A stretch of DNA of 6,605 nucleotides from Leptospira sp. (GCA_025457985.1 JALOTI010000115.1:1-6605), one strand, 5' to 3'. Counted from the stretch's first letter, positions 1 to 6,605 are shown. The notes: a model not told the origin generated them from the sequence alone. Made by a program: numbers and translations.

Positions 1-41
1 GCCTTGTGTGCCTGCCCAAAGTACCTGACTTGCAGCGTTGG
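1..41. other. Left flank, no gene seen
   Basis: This is the short stretch downstream of the multicopper-oxidase remnant, whose stop codon TAG lies at 42-44 on the minus strand. I see no convincing terminator hairpin, coding continuation or mobile-element end in it. Its base composition is GC-richer (about half G+C) than the rest of the window, as is the remnant next to it. Confidence 0.5.
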
Positions 42-653
42 CTAATAGGAGAATGTCAACCCTGCACCAAAACCCATGTCGCTGTCATAATGTGTCCGCA
101 AGGAAAAGTTGCGGTTAAAAATATAATTCAGTCCAGCCATATACTCTTTGTCGGTATTAACCATGAAAGCAAAGCGAAGCCGTTTTGTTACGGGAATGTC
201 TTCTCTCATTAATTGCAAACGAACTATACCATCAGTGAATATCTCTGTCTGAAAACGAACCAGCATAGGCAAAGTATAGTTTACACCCAAACTAATTACA
301 GCCCTGTTGTCTTTTGTGTTTGTCTGCCCAAAAAGATTTTTCTCTTGTTCGTCAATACCCATTTTTCTGTAACGCCAGTCAAACCCAACAAAAGGCATAA
401 GCCATTGCATTTTTCCTAAGTACCTTCCAATATGTGTTTCTGTTTCATATCCGTGCATGTTGTGATAACCCAAACGCCATTCGCTGCCAATGCTCCAACG
501 GGTATTTTGCAACATCATTTCCCCGTCATTACCATTGGTTGCAACATCATTCTGAAACATGAAGTGCATTTTTCTGTCGTCTGCAAATAGTTTGCGTTGT
601 GCCAATTTGGGATTTGGAATTAAAGGATTGGGTTTAAAAAATGCTCGATCAAT
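42..653 (-). pseudogene. Headless C-terminal barrel domain of a multicopper oxidase
   Basis: The frame is open from 653 to the TAG at 42-44 (about 203 residues) but has no supported start: the first candidate is a TTG at 603-605 without a ribosome binding site, and an in-frame stop sits at 654-656. The protein shows alternating aromatic/polar strands and recognisable blocks: NDVATNGNDGEMML, RWSIGSEWRLGY, ETHIGRYLGK, NLFGQTNTKDNRAV, then VNTDKEYMAGL and THYDSDMGFGAGLTFSY at the C-terminus. From memory this is the CopB-like barrel domain that follows the cupredoxin domains in Bacteroidota-type multicopper oxidases linked to copper handling. No copper-ligand motifs (HxH, HCHxxxH) are present, so the oxidase part is missing. 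The undamaged frame suggests a recent truncation or an assembly join. GC (about 41%) exceeds that of the rest of the window. Alternatively it could be a free-standing CopB-like protein with an unusual start. Confidence 0.7.
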
Positions 654-673
654 TTAGGATTAGGTGAATTAGA
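606..673. other. Junction/intergenic stretch between remnant and small gene
   Basis: The multicopper-oxidase-like peptide seems to continue to about 640 (residues FKPNPLIPNPK before the first possible start). It ends at an in-frame stop at 654-656, and the ribosome binding site of the next gene begins at 662. The break between Bacteroidota-like and spirochaete-like sequence therefore lies at roughly 636-661. I found no inverted repeat, target duplication or tRNA fragment that would mark a mobile-element end. A promoter for the small plus-strand gene would be expected here, but no convincing -35/-10 pair is visible. Confidence 0.5.
662..667 (+). promoter_or_regulatory. Ribosome binding site AGGTGA of the 63-residue gene
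   Basis: AGGTGA matches the 3' part of the consensus AGGAGGTGA. It lies 6 bases before a TTG (674) and 12 bases before an in-frame ATG (680). The shorter distance is the more usual one, so it favours the TTG start. The ATG remains possible because it is the stronger start codon. Confidence 0.55.
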
Positions 674-865
674 TTGAGTATGAGCGATACGATCCATGAT
701 TCTCGACTGCCCGAAGACAAAAAACAAATTCTCCAATCTTTAGTGCAAACCCTTCTAAATGAAGTGAATACAAAGATCACTCATTTAGGAATCAACAACT
801 ATATGAAACTCCAGGAAGACTTGGCGAAGATACTTGTTCCCGTCATCGAAGAAAAAATCGATTAG
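674..865 (+). CDS. Small helical protein of unknown function, 63 aa
   Basis: I do not recognise a named family. The protein is acidic to neutral, has no signal peptide or membrane segment and no Cys, and looks almost fully helical: after DSRLPEDKK there is an amphipathic stretch ILQSLVQTLLNEVNTKI, then a second helix QEDLAKILVPVIEEKID. This suggests a small cytoplasmic helical-hairpin or oligomerising protein. The start is taken at TTG 674 because AGGTGA ends 6 bases upstream; ATG 680 would give 61 residues starting MSDTIHD. An in-frame stop at 665-667 prevents any longer form. It stands alone on the plus strand, converging on the phospholipase D-like lipoprotein gene, and is the first gene on the spirochaete side of the sequence break, so its own upstream neighbour may be missing. 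The coding call rests on the ribosome binding site and protein-like composition. Confidence 0.65.
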   Translation: MSMSDTIHDSRLPEDKKQILQSLVQTLLNEVNTKITHLGINNYMKLQEDLAKILVPVIEEKID

Positions 866-893
866 ACTAAACTATAAAGATTTTTATTGAAAC
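866..893. other. Short convergent intergenic gap
   Basis: Only 28 bases separate the TAG of the plus-strand small gene (863-865) from the TAA of the minus-strand lipoprotein gene (894-896). The gap is very AT-rich. A 7-base inverted repeat (853-859 with 879-885) spans the end of the small gene, but it is made almost only of A-T pairs with a 19-base loop, so I do not call a terminator. Confidence 0.5.
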
Positions 894-2552
894 TTAGATT
901 CCGATACATTCCAACCAAACCTTGGTTTTGTGGTAGAATTTTCGTTTTAAATACAGCAACCAGTTTGGGTGACCTACCCCTCGCTTCACCGAACAGCTAT
1001 TCACTTCCCCTAAATCAGAATCCAACACAATCCATCGAAAATTAGAAAATTCATTCATTAGGCTTTTTGTAAAAATATTAACTCCTGATGGAAAAAATAC
1101 CTTAGGTGGTGAATTCCCATCCCAAACTTCAATCCGATGGAAAGTCCTTCCAAACTCAGAATGAATTCGGATATTGGCAAACAAATCCTGAATCCAGATC
1201 CTCTCAGTAAGTAAATTCCAATTTGAGAGCCAATCCCAGCGACTGACCCCTTCTTCTTGAAACCGGCTTAAACTACTATTTCCAGGATTATTAGAAAATT
1301 CAGGGAGTTTTACGAGTTCATTGGCTAGAGCATTTGAGTTTGAGTCCAAACTCCCGTTTGAGCGCCGAATCAGGTAACTAGTAACAATTGGATTAAGAAT
1401 TTTCTTTATTGATACCGAAGAGAAATTCTCAACGGATGCTTCCGTTTTTTCTAAGAGCTGGGAATTGTCTTTGATACGTTCGAATTCGGATTGGAATTCG
1501 TTCACAATCCAAGGATGAGAGAATGAGGTAAAAAATTCTAAATTTTTGTCTCGAGCGGAAACCGAGTAGTTATACGATCCTACCAATACCTTCTTATCAT
1601 CAATAATCATAGTTTTGTGGTGCAATAATCCACCGAAAAAAGATCCGTTCTCAAAAAGGACATCTTCATTTCCTTCCTTATAAATTGCAGACGGAAAGGG
1701 CAATTCTTTGGCGAGGAAGGATCCTTCTGGGTTGACTGGATGGTTGTATATACCCTCAATCCGAATACCTCGTCTTGCTTGAGTCAGAAGTGCGTATGAA
1801 ATCAGAGGATCAAAATGTGAAAAAATTAGGTACCGAATGGATTCTTTTGCCGAAAAGATTGATTCAATGATTTCATCTTGAATCAGTCTTCCCGATTGAG
1901 GAGAAACGAGATATTCATTTCCACTAACAAAACTTATACCAATACCTGAACTTTGATCTAATTCTGAACGTAACAATCGATATTCAGCGACTGAAATATT
2001 TTGTTTCCAATACGCATTGTGATCTCTTTCCAGTCCATGGCTCGTAAAATTTCCTGTTCCTAAAAACATCTTTGACTCATCAAAAAACCATATTTTTGTA
2101 TGGTGTATTCCCGATCCTTTCCATATATTCACATCTAAACCTTGTTTATTACATTCCTCATAATCTGTATCCGCATCACCAAATAGCTCGATTTTTACTC
2201 CTTGTTTTTTTCTTTCAGCTAATTCCAAAATTATTTCGAAATCATTCAAACTATAGAGATAACCAACAATCGAAAACTTTGCATTTCTGATTTCCTCAAT
2301 AATTGCACGTTTGACAGCATGTTTTTTTTCGAGAGGTGTATTTCGCCCAGGATAAGAAAAGTAAAGAGATGTGACGGGAACCTGCAAAAGTAACAAATCG
2401 TATATAGGATCGTTTTCTTGTTTTTTGCAGTTGATAAAAATAAGTAAGACAAGGGTAAAAACTGTCTGAACCAATATTTTTTTTCCTAATTTGGATACTA
2501 TATCGAATCTAGCTTGATTGAAGTCTTTTTTAGAAATTCGCCTTACTAACAT
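894..2552 (-). CDS. Phospholipase D/nuclease-superfamily lipoprotein, two HKD motifs
   Basis: A predicted lipid-anchored phosphodiesterase of 552 residues. Residues 1-26 are basic, 27-41 hydrophobic, and a spirochaete-type lipobox FINC puts the lipidated Cys at 42. The two PLD repeats each have a full HxKx4D motif: H151-K153-D158 followed by GTGN (165-168), and H311-K313-D318 followed by GSYN (325-328) with N337 and E339 behind it. Both catalytic halves are intact, so one chain can form the usual two-histidine active site. The superfamily includes phospholipase D, cardiolipin synthase and the Nuc-type endonucleases; sequence alone does not separate lipid from nucleic acid as substrate. The absence of long membrane segments speaks against a classical cardiolipin synthase. 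Residues from about 380 to 552 form a C-terminal region I do not recognise, rich in Trp and Ser/Asn. The ATG overlaps the stop of the upstream barrel gene (TAATG), with GGGAAGG 10 bases before it. It is the last gene of the operon. Confidence 0.85.
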   Translation of the reverse strand: MLVRRISKKDFNQARFDIVSKLGKKILVQTVFTLVLLIFINCKKQENDPIYDLLLLQVPVTSLYFSYPGRNTPLEKKHAVKRAIIEEIRNAKFSIVGYLYSLNDFEIILELAERKKQGVKIELFGDADTDYEECNKQGLDVNIWKGSGIHHTKIWFFDESKMFLGTGNFTSHGLERDHNAYWKQNISVAEYRLLRSELDQSSGIGISFVSGNEYLVSPQSGRLIQDEIIESIFSAKESIRYLIFSHFDPLISYALLTQARRGIRIEGIYNHPVNPEGSFLAKELPFPSAIYKEGNEDVLFENGSFFGGLLHHKTMIIDDKKVLVGSYNYSVSARDKNLEFFTSFSHPWIVNEFQSEFERIKDNSQLLEKTEASVENFSSVSIKKILNPIVTSYLIRRSNGSLDSNSNALANELVKLPEFSNNPGNSSLSRFQEEGVSRWDWLSNWNLLTERIWIQDLFANIRIHSEFGRTFHRIEVWDGNSPPKVFFPSGVNIFTKSLMNEFSNFRWIVLDSDLGEVNSCSVKRGVGHPNWLLYLKRKFYHKTKVWLECIGI

Positions 2553-2569
2553 TAGAACTTTACCTTCCC
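2550..2569 (-). promoter_or_regulatory. TAATG overlap with ribosome binding site, barrel to lipoprotein
   Basis: Read on the minus strand, GGGAAGG (2563-2569) lies in the last codons of the barrel gene. Ten bases later the stop TAA (2552-2554) shares its final A with the ATG (2550-2552) of the lipoprotein gene. This one-base overlap is typical of translational re-initiation and supports both the start choice and a shared transcript. Confidence 0.8.
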
Positions 2570-3946
2570 ATAAAAAAAACCAATATTGCCCTCAAACGAA
2601 TTTGAGAGATTTGTATAGATTTGTCCGACTCCAAGTCCAAGTTCAGATCCATCTGCAACACTCAACTTAATTTCCAAGTTTACTTCGGCAAAAAAGAAGG
2701 ACTCAAAGAATTCACGTTTGAATTGTATTTTTCCATCAGACTCTCCTTTGGATTTGTAAGGCAAAAAATAAGCACCTGTTAGTTTTAATTCAAAGTCATT
2801 AAAAAAGACCGAAAGAAAGGATTCTGAAAAATATGCATAGGATCGCCCAGCATAAAGTGAATTTTCTTTTTTCAATCCATCGTTTTGTAAGGACTGACTT
2901 GGAAATAAAAATAGTATCTGAGAAAAAAAATAAGTACTCCCAATATGTGTTCCCGTATGTATGTATCCGTCCCTTACGATTTGATTTGATGTGGTTCGTT
3001 CTTCACGATCAGGCAAAAAACTAGATGTCCCAATTTTCCAATTTGAGAATAAAAATACAAATCCGAGTTCGATGGCTTCTCCTCGAATTGGAATTGAACC
3101 TTTGGTAGTAGACTCTTTCGATAAAGTACGATCCGTACCTTTAGTTGCTAAAAGATTTCCATGAATTTCTATAAACTCAAAATTTAACTTTGTTCCAAGG
3201 ACAAAATTTAAAAAATGATCGCCATCCGCACCTCTATCGATAACATCTTTCTGAATTTCTTTTGTATGCCTTCCTAAAGTTCCGAGCTCAATAAACTCAG
3301 TACCAAAATGTAACGAGTAGTATTCTCCATAACTAAATCCAAATGCATGTCGCCGATGATGGGAATTTAATTTGATTTCCGATTTATCCTCACGGAAAAG
3401 ATCTCTAAACATTTCTTTTTCCTTTATCGGAAAACCTCGGTAACGATCCCAAACAGCAACTTGGATGAGACAATTTTTCATTGGTTTCATTTCGAAAAAA
3501 AGTCCTTCTGCACCGTCAAACGAAGAACGAAAGGAAGTTTCTTTGTAAAGAAATTCTCTGCGACCCACACCAAAATACAAATTTTGGTAACCTAACATTA
3601 AATAGTTATTTTTCCCAAATAATAAATCCGTTGAATTCGTATTCTCTTTATAATTAAAATGAAAATCTAAATCCCATCGAACTGAATCCGACAGGTTTGA
3701 GCCTTTCACACCTGCCATAAAGCCAAGACCAGAACTTCTATCTAAATACCTCTGTTTTTTAACCTCAGAGCTTTCTAAAAAAGGTGAAAGATTCCAATCT
3801 TTGGTTTGTGCTTGAGTCGTTTGTTTCTTTTGTAACCATTGCATTTCATACCCCCAAGTCATAATTTGAACCTCTGGATATTGACCCTTTGCAAAAATAG
3901 GAATAGTACATAAAATCATGATCAATGAAGTACTTAATAGTCTCAT
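2552..3946 (-). CDS. Outer-membrane beta-barrel protein, 464 aa
   Basis: A predicted integral outer-membrane barrel. Residues 1-19 are a Sec signal peptide (MRLLSTSLIM start, cleavage likely after IFA at 17-19). The mature part has no hydrophobic helices but many alternating aromatic/polar strands, for example YLMLGYQNLYFGVGRREF (115-132), AFGFSYGEYYSLHFGTEF (201-218) and LELGLGV-type glycine-spaced strands near 435-441. It ends in a C-terminal Phe (GKVKF), the usual signal for the barrel assembly machinery. The segment GRRE...SSFDGAEGLFFE (128-152) followed by VWDRYRGFP resembles porin or alginate-export-like barrels, but I would not assign that family without a profile search. Its ATG overlaps the stop of the upstream LTD gene (ATGA) and its stop overlaps the start of the lipoprotein gene. 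It may be the channel or surface scaffold for its two partners; this is inference. Confidence 0.75.
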   Translation of the reverse strand: MRLLSTSLIMILCTIPIFAKGQYPEVQIMTWGYEMQWLQKKQTTQAQTKDWNLSPFLESSEVKKQRYLDRSSGLGFMAGVKGSNLSDSVRWDLDFHFNYKENTNSTDLLFGKNNYLMLGYQNLYFGVGRREFLYKETSFRSSFDGAEGLFFEMKPMKNCLIQVAVWDRYRGFPIKEKEMFRDLFREDKSEIKLNSHHRRHAFGFSYGEYYSLHFGTEFIELGTLGRHTKEIQKDVIDRGADGDHFLNFVLGTKLNFEFIEIHGNLLATKGTDRTLSKESTTKGSIPIRGEAIELGFVFLFSNWKIGTSSFLPDREERTTSNQIVRDGYIHTGTHIGSTYFFSQILFLFPSQSLQNDGLKKENSLYAGRSYAYFSESFLSVFFNDFELKLTGAYFLPYKSKGESDGKIQFKREFFESFFFAEVNLEIKLSVADGSELGLGVGQIYTNLSNSFEGNIGFFYGKVKF

Positions 3947-3956
3947 TCGAGCTCTC
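3943..3956 (-). promoter_or_regulatory. ATGA overlap with ribosome binding site, LTD to barrel gene
   Basis: On the minus strand the start ATG (3944-3946) of the barrel gene overlaps the TGA stop (3943-3945) of the LTD gene. GAGAG at 3952-3956 leaves a spacer of 5 bases. This 4-base overlap indicates translational coupling. Confidence 0.75.
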
Positions 3957-6605
3957 GGTAGATTGAATAATCTGTCTTTTTTTCTCCTAACGACTCAGCC
4001 TTGAGCCAAATGTATTCACCCGAATGAACTGGTATCGAAAACGAAAAATTTGATTCTATATGGCCAAAAGAGGCAATAAGGACATTTTGTCCGTCTCTTG
4101 TCTTCTTCAGGTTTATTCTTTCGCCAGAAGATATTCCATTTCCAATAGTTTGCGTACTTACGACGGTAAAAATTAAATCTGAGTCTCTGTGAAAAAGAGG
4201 AAGATACCAATTGTCTCCATCCGGGTCAACAATCCAAAAACAACTTTTAGAACTTAAATCCCAAGATGGACCCGAAAAACTCTCGTTATTTTTTCCTTTC
4301 GGCGTTTTATTTGGATACCGAGTTTGAAAGGGTATAAGGTAATCTATTGAGTTTTCATCTTCTATAAATGTATTTTCAAGATTTATAGTTTTATTTGACC
4401 GATTGCAGATATATATCCATTCGTTCTGGTTATTGGAGGGATTTGGATAAACTGCCTCGACTAAAAGTTCTGGCTTTTTTTCTATAAATCCCAATGGTTT
4501 GGGATCGGAAGGAACATGAATGTACGAGTAAACTAATTCTTCTGGATAAAACTGGGATTCATAAAAATTAGAATCTAAATAGATTTGATGAACATTATCA
4601 ATCCGACTCAATGGAACTATTTTTTTTCGTGAATTTCCTATTTGGATACTTGTCTCAAAGGCCTTTGGTTGATTTAACTCAAAATATATATCGGATTCCA
4701 TGGTTGATCTGAAGATTCGTAGCTCTTTTGTTTTGGGCTGACCTGGTTGGATCCGATACGATGGACAAATTTTGGAAGGGTTCTTTTCTAAACCATAAAC
4801 AAACGGCTGTACATCGGGTTGAAGCGACTGAATTCCGTCTGTTCCAATCGTGTTAAAAGTTAGTTCATCTAAGTAAAAATTTTGATGAGCTCCAAATTCT
4901 AATCGAAAATACGGTGAATTGAGATCCGTTGGGTCCCAACCTATCGTTTGTTTGTCTCCAAAACATTCGGAAAACCTAGAAACTAGTATCTCGAAACGAC
5001 TCCCCTTTTCTTTCCAAAACACGGAAGGTATTCCTAAGTTTACGCGATACCAAAAATACCCCTCATCCTCTGGATCAAATTGAAATTCAAAGAATCGATT
5101 TGGATTTTGATTGGATCCAAATCCGAAGAGAAGGATCTCAGCCAAATTGCCATCAATCCAGTGTAAATGGTTGGTTTCGAATCTGCCGGGGCTCCCAAAG
5201 AAAGGTAAGTTTTGGTTTGCCTTTGTTCCCTCCCAGGGATGAGGTAAACTACCCCAATTTGTATCGTATACAAGGGAAGTTTTTTTACCGTTTAGATTGG
5301 CGATACGATTGTAATGTTGTTTCGAATCTGAAAATTGTACCTCATTTCCACCCAAACGATCCCTCCAGATAAAACTAGGAATGGAATCATTCACCAAAGG
5401 GAAATGAATTGGTATTGTTTTGTATTTAAAGTCCCAGCCAATCCAGTTTTCTTTGGTGACTAGAAATACTTCTCCTTTGTGAATCAAAAATTCGAGAGCA
5501 CTTATGGGAAAGTTCTCTCCTCCTACTTCCAAATCAAGGCCAGAAAGATCGCAAGAGACTCCCGTATTCTGGAATTCAAAAAAACTCGGATCAAAATTTT
5601 CTCCTACTTGCCCATTCGAATTAAAGTATTCTGTAATTCGAATTTGATTTGAATGACAGGTCGGAAACTCGTATTTATTTACAATAACACTGGTTTTTAA
5701 ATTAGATAAACCAGGGGAGCCGCAAAATAATTGTTTAGTTTTAAAAAATTGATACGTATTCCTGCAAGAATCTGCTCGGATTGAATTACTGAAATATTCA
5801 TCGTTGTGCCTAAAACTAAATGCTTTTTCTGGAAAGGATTCATTGCCGAAAATAAAACTACCAGGCTTCCCAACCGAAGAAAGAATTCCTTTGGAAACTT
5901 GGAATCCAAATAGAAATGGTTCATCTACAAAAAGTAAGTGGGCATTTGCGAGAATGATCTCGGTTTCGGCATCTAAGGACTCGATTCGTTTGGTATCTTC
6001 TTCGAATGAGGACGCGTCAGCTACAAAGCCAAAATGAAATTTATCTTCGCGCCTAACGCATTCGTTGGATGTATTTCGCAGTTCTATAAAACGAGACAGC
6101 GTTAGGTCGCCACTACGAAAACTTTCAGATAACTCGAGAAAGTTTGTTTTTTTAGAACAGACCTCCCTCCAATATTCATTTTGATTCTTAATTTCTGAAA
6201 CAAGAGATTCTAAATTTGGGCAGGAAGTTTGAATCCGAAGGAATTTCTTTTTTGATGGTGAGTCCTCTGTTATACGGGCTGGAAATAAAAACTCACATCC
6301 CCCATCCTCCCACTCAAATATTTCAACATGAGGAAGAGTATTCGTAAAAAAAACAACCGTTCCTTCGCTCCATTTTCTGTTCACGAAGGAAAATTTTTGT
6401 TTGTTAGATTTCGTTTTTTTTTGCCACTCCGAAAGGTTAGTAAGTTCGGCGATAAACCCAAATCCTGAATGATTCCATCGGTATCTAGATTCTTCAAAAG
6501 AATTTAGTTCTGAGAAACCAGACTCCCAAAGGCTAACTTCACTCTGTGAGTTGTTAAAACATATTTTTAATTTAAGTCCTTCTTCCGCTTCGAATAAAAG
6601 TTTGG
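3943..6605 (-). CDS. Multi-unit lamin-tail-domain (LTD) protein, 5' end beyond window
   Basis: The frame is open to the right edge, so at least 886 residues are visible and the true start is outside. A GTG at 6382-6384 is the first candidate inside, but the 73 codons before it are also open and protein-like (LWESGF, RYRWNHSGFGFIAEL), so I treat it as internal. Numbering from that GTG, residues 247-405 look like an LTD unit: an opening strand IRITEYFNSNG, then FFEFQNTGVSCDLSGLDL, ending GSPGRFETN. Residues 640-790 give a second (EAVYPNPSNNQNEWIYICN, then IVDPDGDNWYLPL). Weaker units seem to end at CGSPGLSN (221-228) and at QPGQPK (546-551). Twelve Cys after the GTG suggest an oxidising, exported location. 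LTD is an Ig-like fold found in bacterial extracellular nucleases and surface hydrolases, where it is thought to bind or tether. No catalytic motif is seen, so a binding or structural role is likely. It is the first visible gene of the operon. Confidence 0.7.
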   Translation of the reverse strand, partial: KLLFEAEEGLKLKICFNNSQSEVSLWESGFSELNSFEESRYRWNHSGFGFIAELTNLSEWQKKTKSNKQKFSFVNRKWSEGTVVFFTNTLPHVEIFEWEDGGCEFLFPARITEDSPSKKKFLRIQTSCPNLESLVSEIKNQNEYWREVCSKKTNFLELSESFRSGDLTLSRFIELRNTSNECVRREDKFHFGFVADASSFEEDTKRIESLDAETEIILANAHLLFVDEPFLFGFQVSKGILSSVGKPGSFIFGNESFPEKAFSFRHNDEYFSNSIRADSCRNTYQFFKTKQLFCGSPGLSNLKTSVIVNKYEFPTCHSNQIRITEYFNSNGQVGENFDPSFFEFQNTGVSCDLSGLDLEVGGENFPISALEFLIHKGEVFLVTKENWIGWDFKYKTIPIHFPLVNDSIPSFIWRDRLGGNEVQFSDSKQHYNRIANLNGKKTSLVYDTNWGSLPHPWEGTKANQNLPFFGSPGRFETNHLHWIDGNLAEILLFGFGSNQNPNRFFEFQFDPEDEGYFWYRVNLGIPSVFWKEKGSRFEILVSRFSECFGDKQTIGWDPTDLNSPYFRLEFGAHQNFYLDELTFNTIGTDGIQSLQPDVQPFVYGLEKNPSKICPSYRIQPGQPKTKELRIFRSTMESDIYFELNQPKAFETSIQIGNSRKKIVPLSRIDNVHQIYLDSNFYESQFYPEELVYSYIHVPSDPKPLGFIEKKPELLVEAVYPNPSNNQNEWIYICNRSNKTINLENTFIEDENSIDYLIPFQTRYPNKTPKGKNNESFSGPSWDLSSKSCFWIVDPDGDNWYLPLFHRDSDLIFTVVSTQTIGNGISSGERINLKKTRDGQNVLIASFGHIESNFSFSIPVHSGEYIWLKAESLGEKKTDYSIYRELE

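Noticed and set aside
11..331. Repeated CTGCCCAAA at 12-20 and 323-331 as a direct repeat or recombination site
   Set aside because: Only nine bases match, with no extended similarity; one copy lies inside the barrel domain coding sequence, so chance is the simpler explanation.
6..419. Two plus-strand open frames opposite the multicopper-oxidase remnant
   Set aside because: They are antisense to a frame with clear protein-family similarity, lack ribosome binding sites and have unprotein-like composition.
853..885. Inverted repeat AAAAATC / GATTTTT as a bidirectional terminator between the convergent genes
   Set aside because: The stem is 7 pairs with only one G-C pair and a 19-base loop, and it overlaps the small gene's stop. 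In AT-rich DNA this arises by chance.
654..893. Continuation of the multicopper oxidase in another frame (frameshift rather than truncation)
   Set aside because: The minus strand from 661 to 720 shows no copper-ligand motif such as HCH or HGH in any frame I read, and the plus strand carries a plausible gene with a ribosome binding site.
2520..2552. Twin-arginine signal on the HKD lipoprotein (VRRIS at its N-terminus)
   Set aside because: The Arg pair lies more than 20 residues before the hydrophobic stretch and lacks the consensus around it; the lipobox at 39-42 explains export.
3905..3946. Lipobox (ILC, Cys13) in the barrel protein
   Set aside because: The hydrophobic core continues past Cys13 to Phe18 and a normal signal peptidase I site follows at residue 19; beta-barrels are not usually lipidated.
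5040..6037. Several short open frames on both strands within the LTD gene
   Set aside because: They are shadows of the long minus-strand gene, without start signals or recognisable features.

Overview
The window looks like low-GC spirochaete DNA, most probably from a Leptospira-like organism, with a foreign piece at its left end. The main support is a spirochaete-style lipobox with Asn at -1, Lys-rich low-GC coding sequence (about 34% GC over nine 60-base lines I counted), and a tightly packed gene set for exported proteins. The assignment is inferred from style and recall, not from a search. I see no rRNA, tRNA, CRISPR array, insertion sequence or origin.

Left end (1 to about 661): about 41.5% GC over 1-600. 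The minus strand carries an open but headless reading frame (42-653). It matches, by recall, the C-terminal CopB-like beta-barrel domain that follows the cupredoxin domains in Bacteroidota-type multicopper oxidases. The catalytic oxidase part is absent: after 16 residues upstream of the first possible start the frame meets a stop at 654-656, and spirochaete-like sequence begins.

Middle (662-893): one small plus-strand gene for a 63-residue helical protein of unknown function, with a clear ribosome binding site. It converges on the operon that fills the rest of the window, with only 28 bases between the two stop codons.

Right (894-6605, minus strand): three genes joined by overlapping stop and start codons (ATGA, then TAATG). 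In order of transcription they are a long exported-looking protein built from several lamin-tail-like (LTD) units, whose 5' end lies beyond the window; a 464-residue outer-membrane beta-barrel protein; and a 552-residue lipoprotein with two complete HKD motifs of the phospholipase D/nuclease superfamily. The coupling suggests one cell-envelope machine: a barrel in the outer membrane, a lipid-anchored phosphodiesterase, and a large LTD protein that may bind surface, lipid or nucleic acid. The substrate cannot be told from sequence. This cassette is the best candidate here for an undescribed system.
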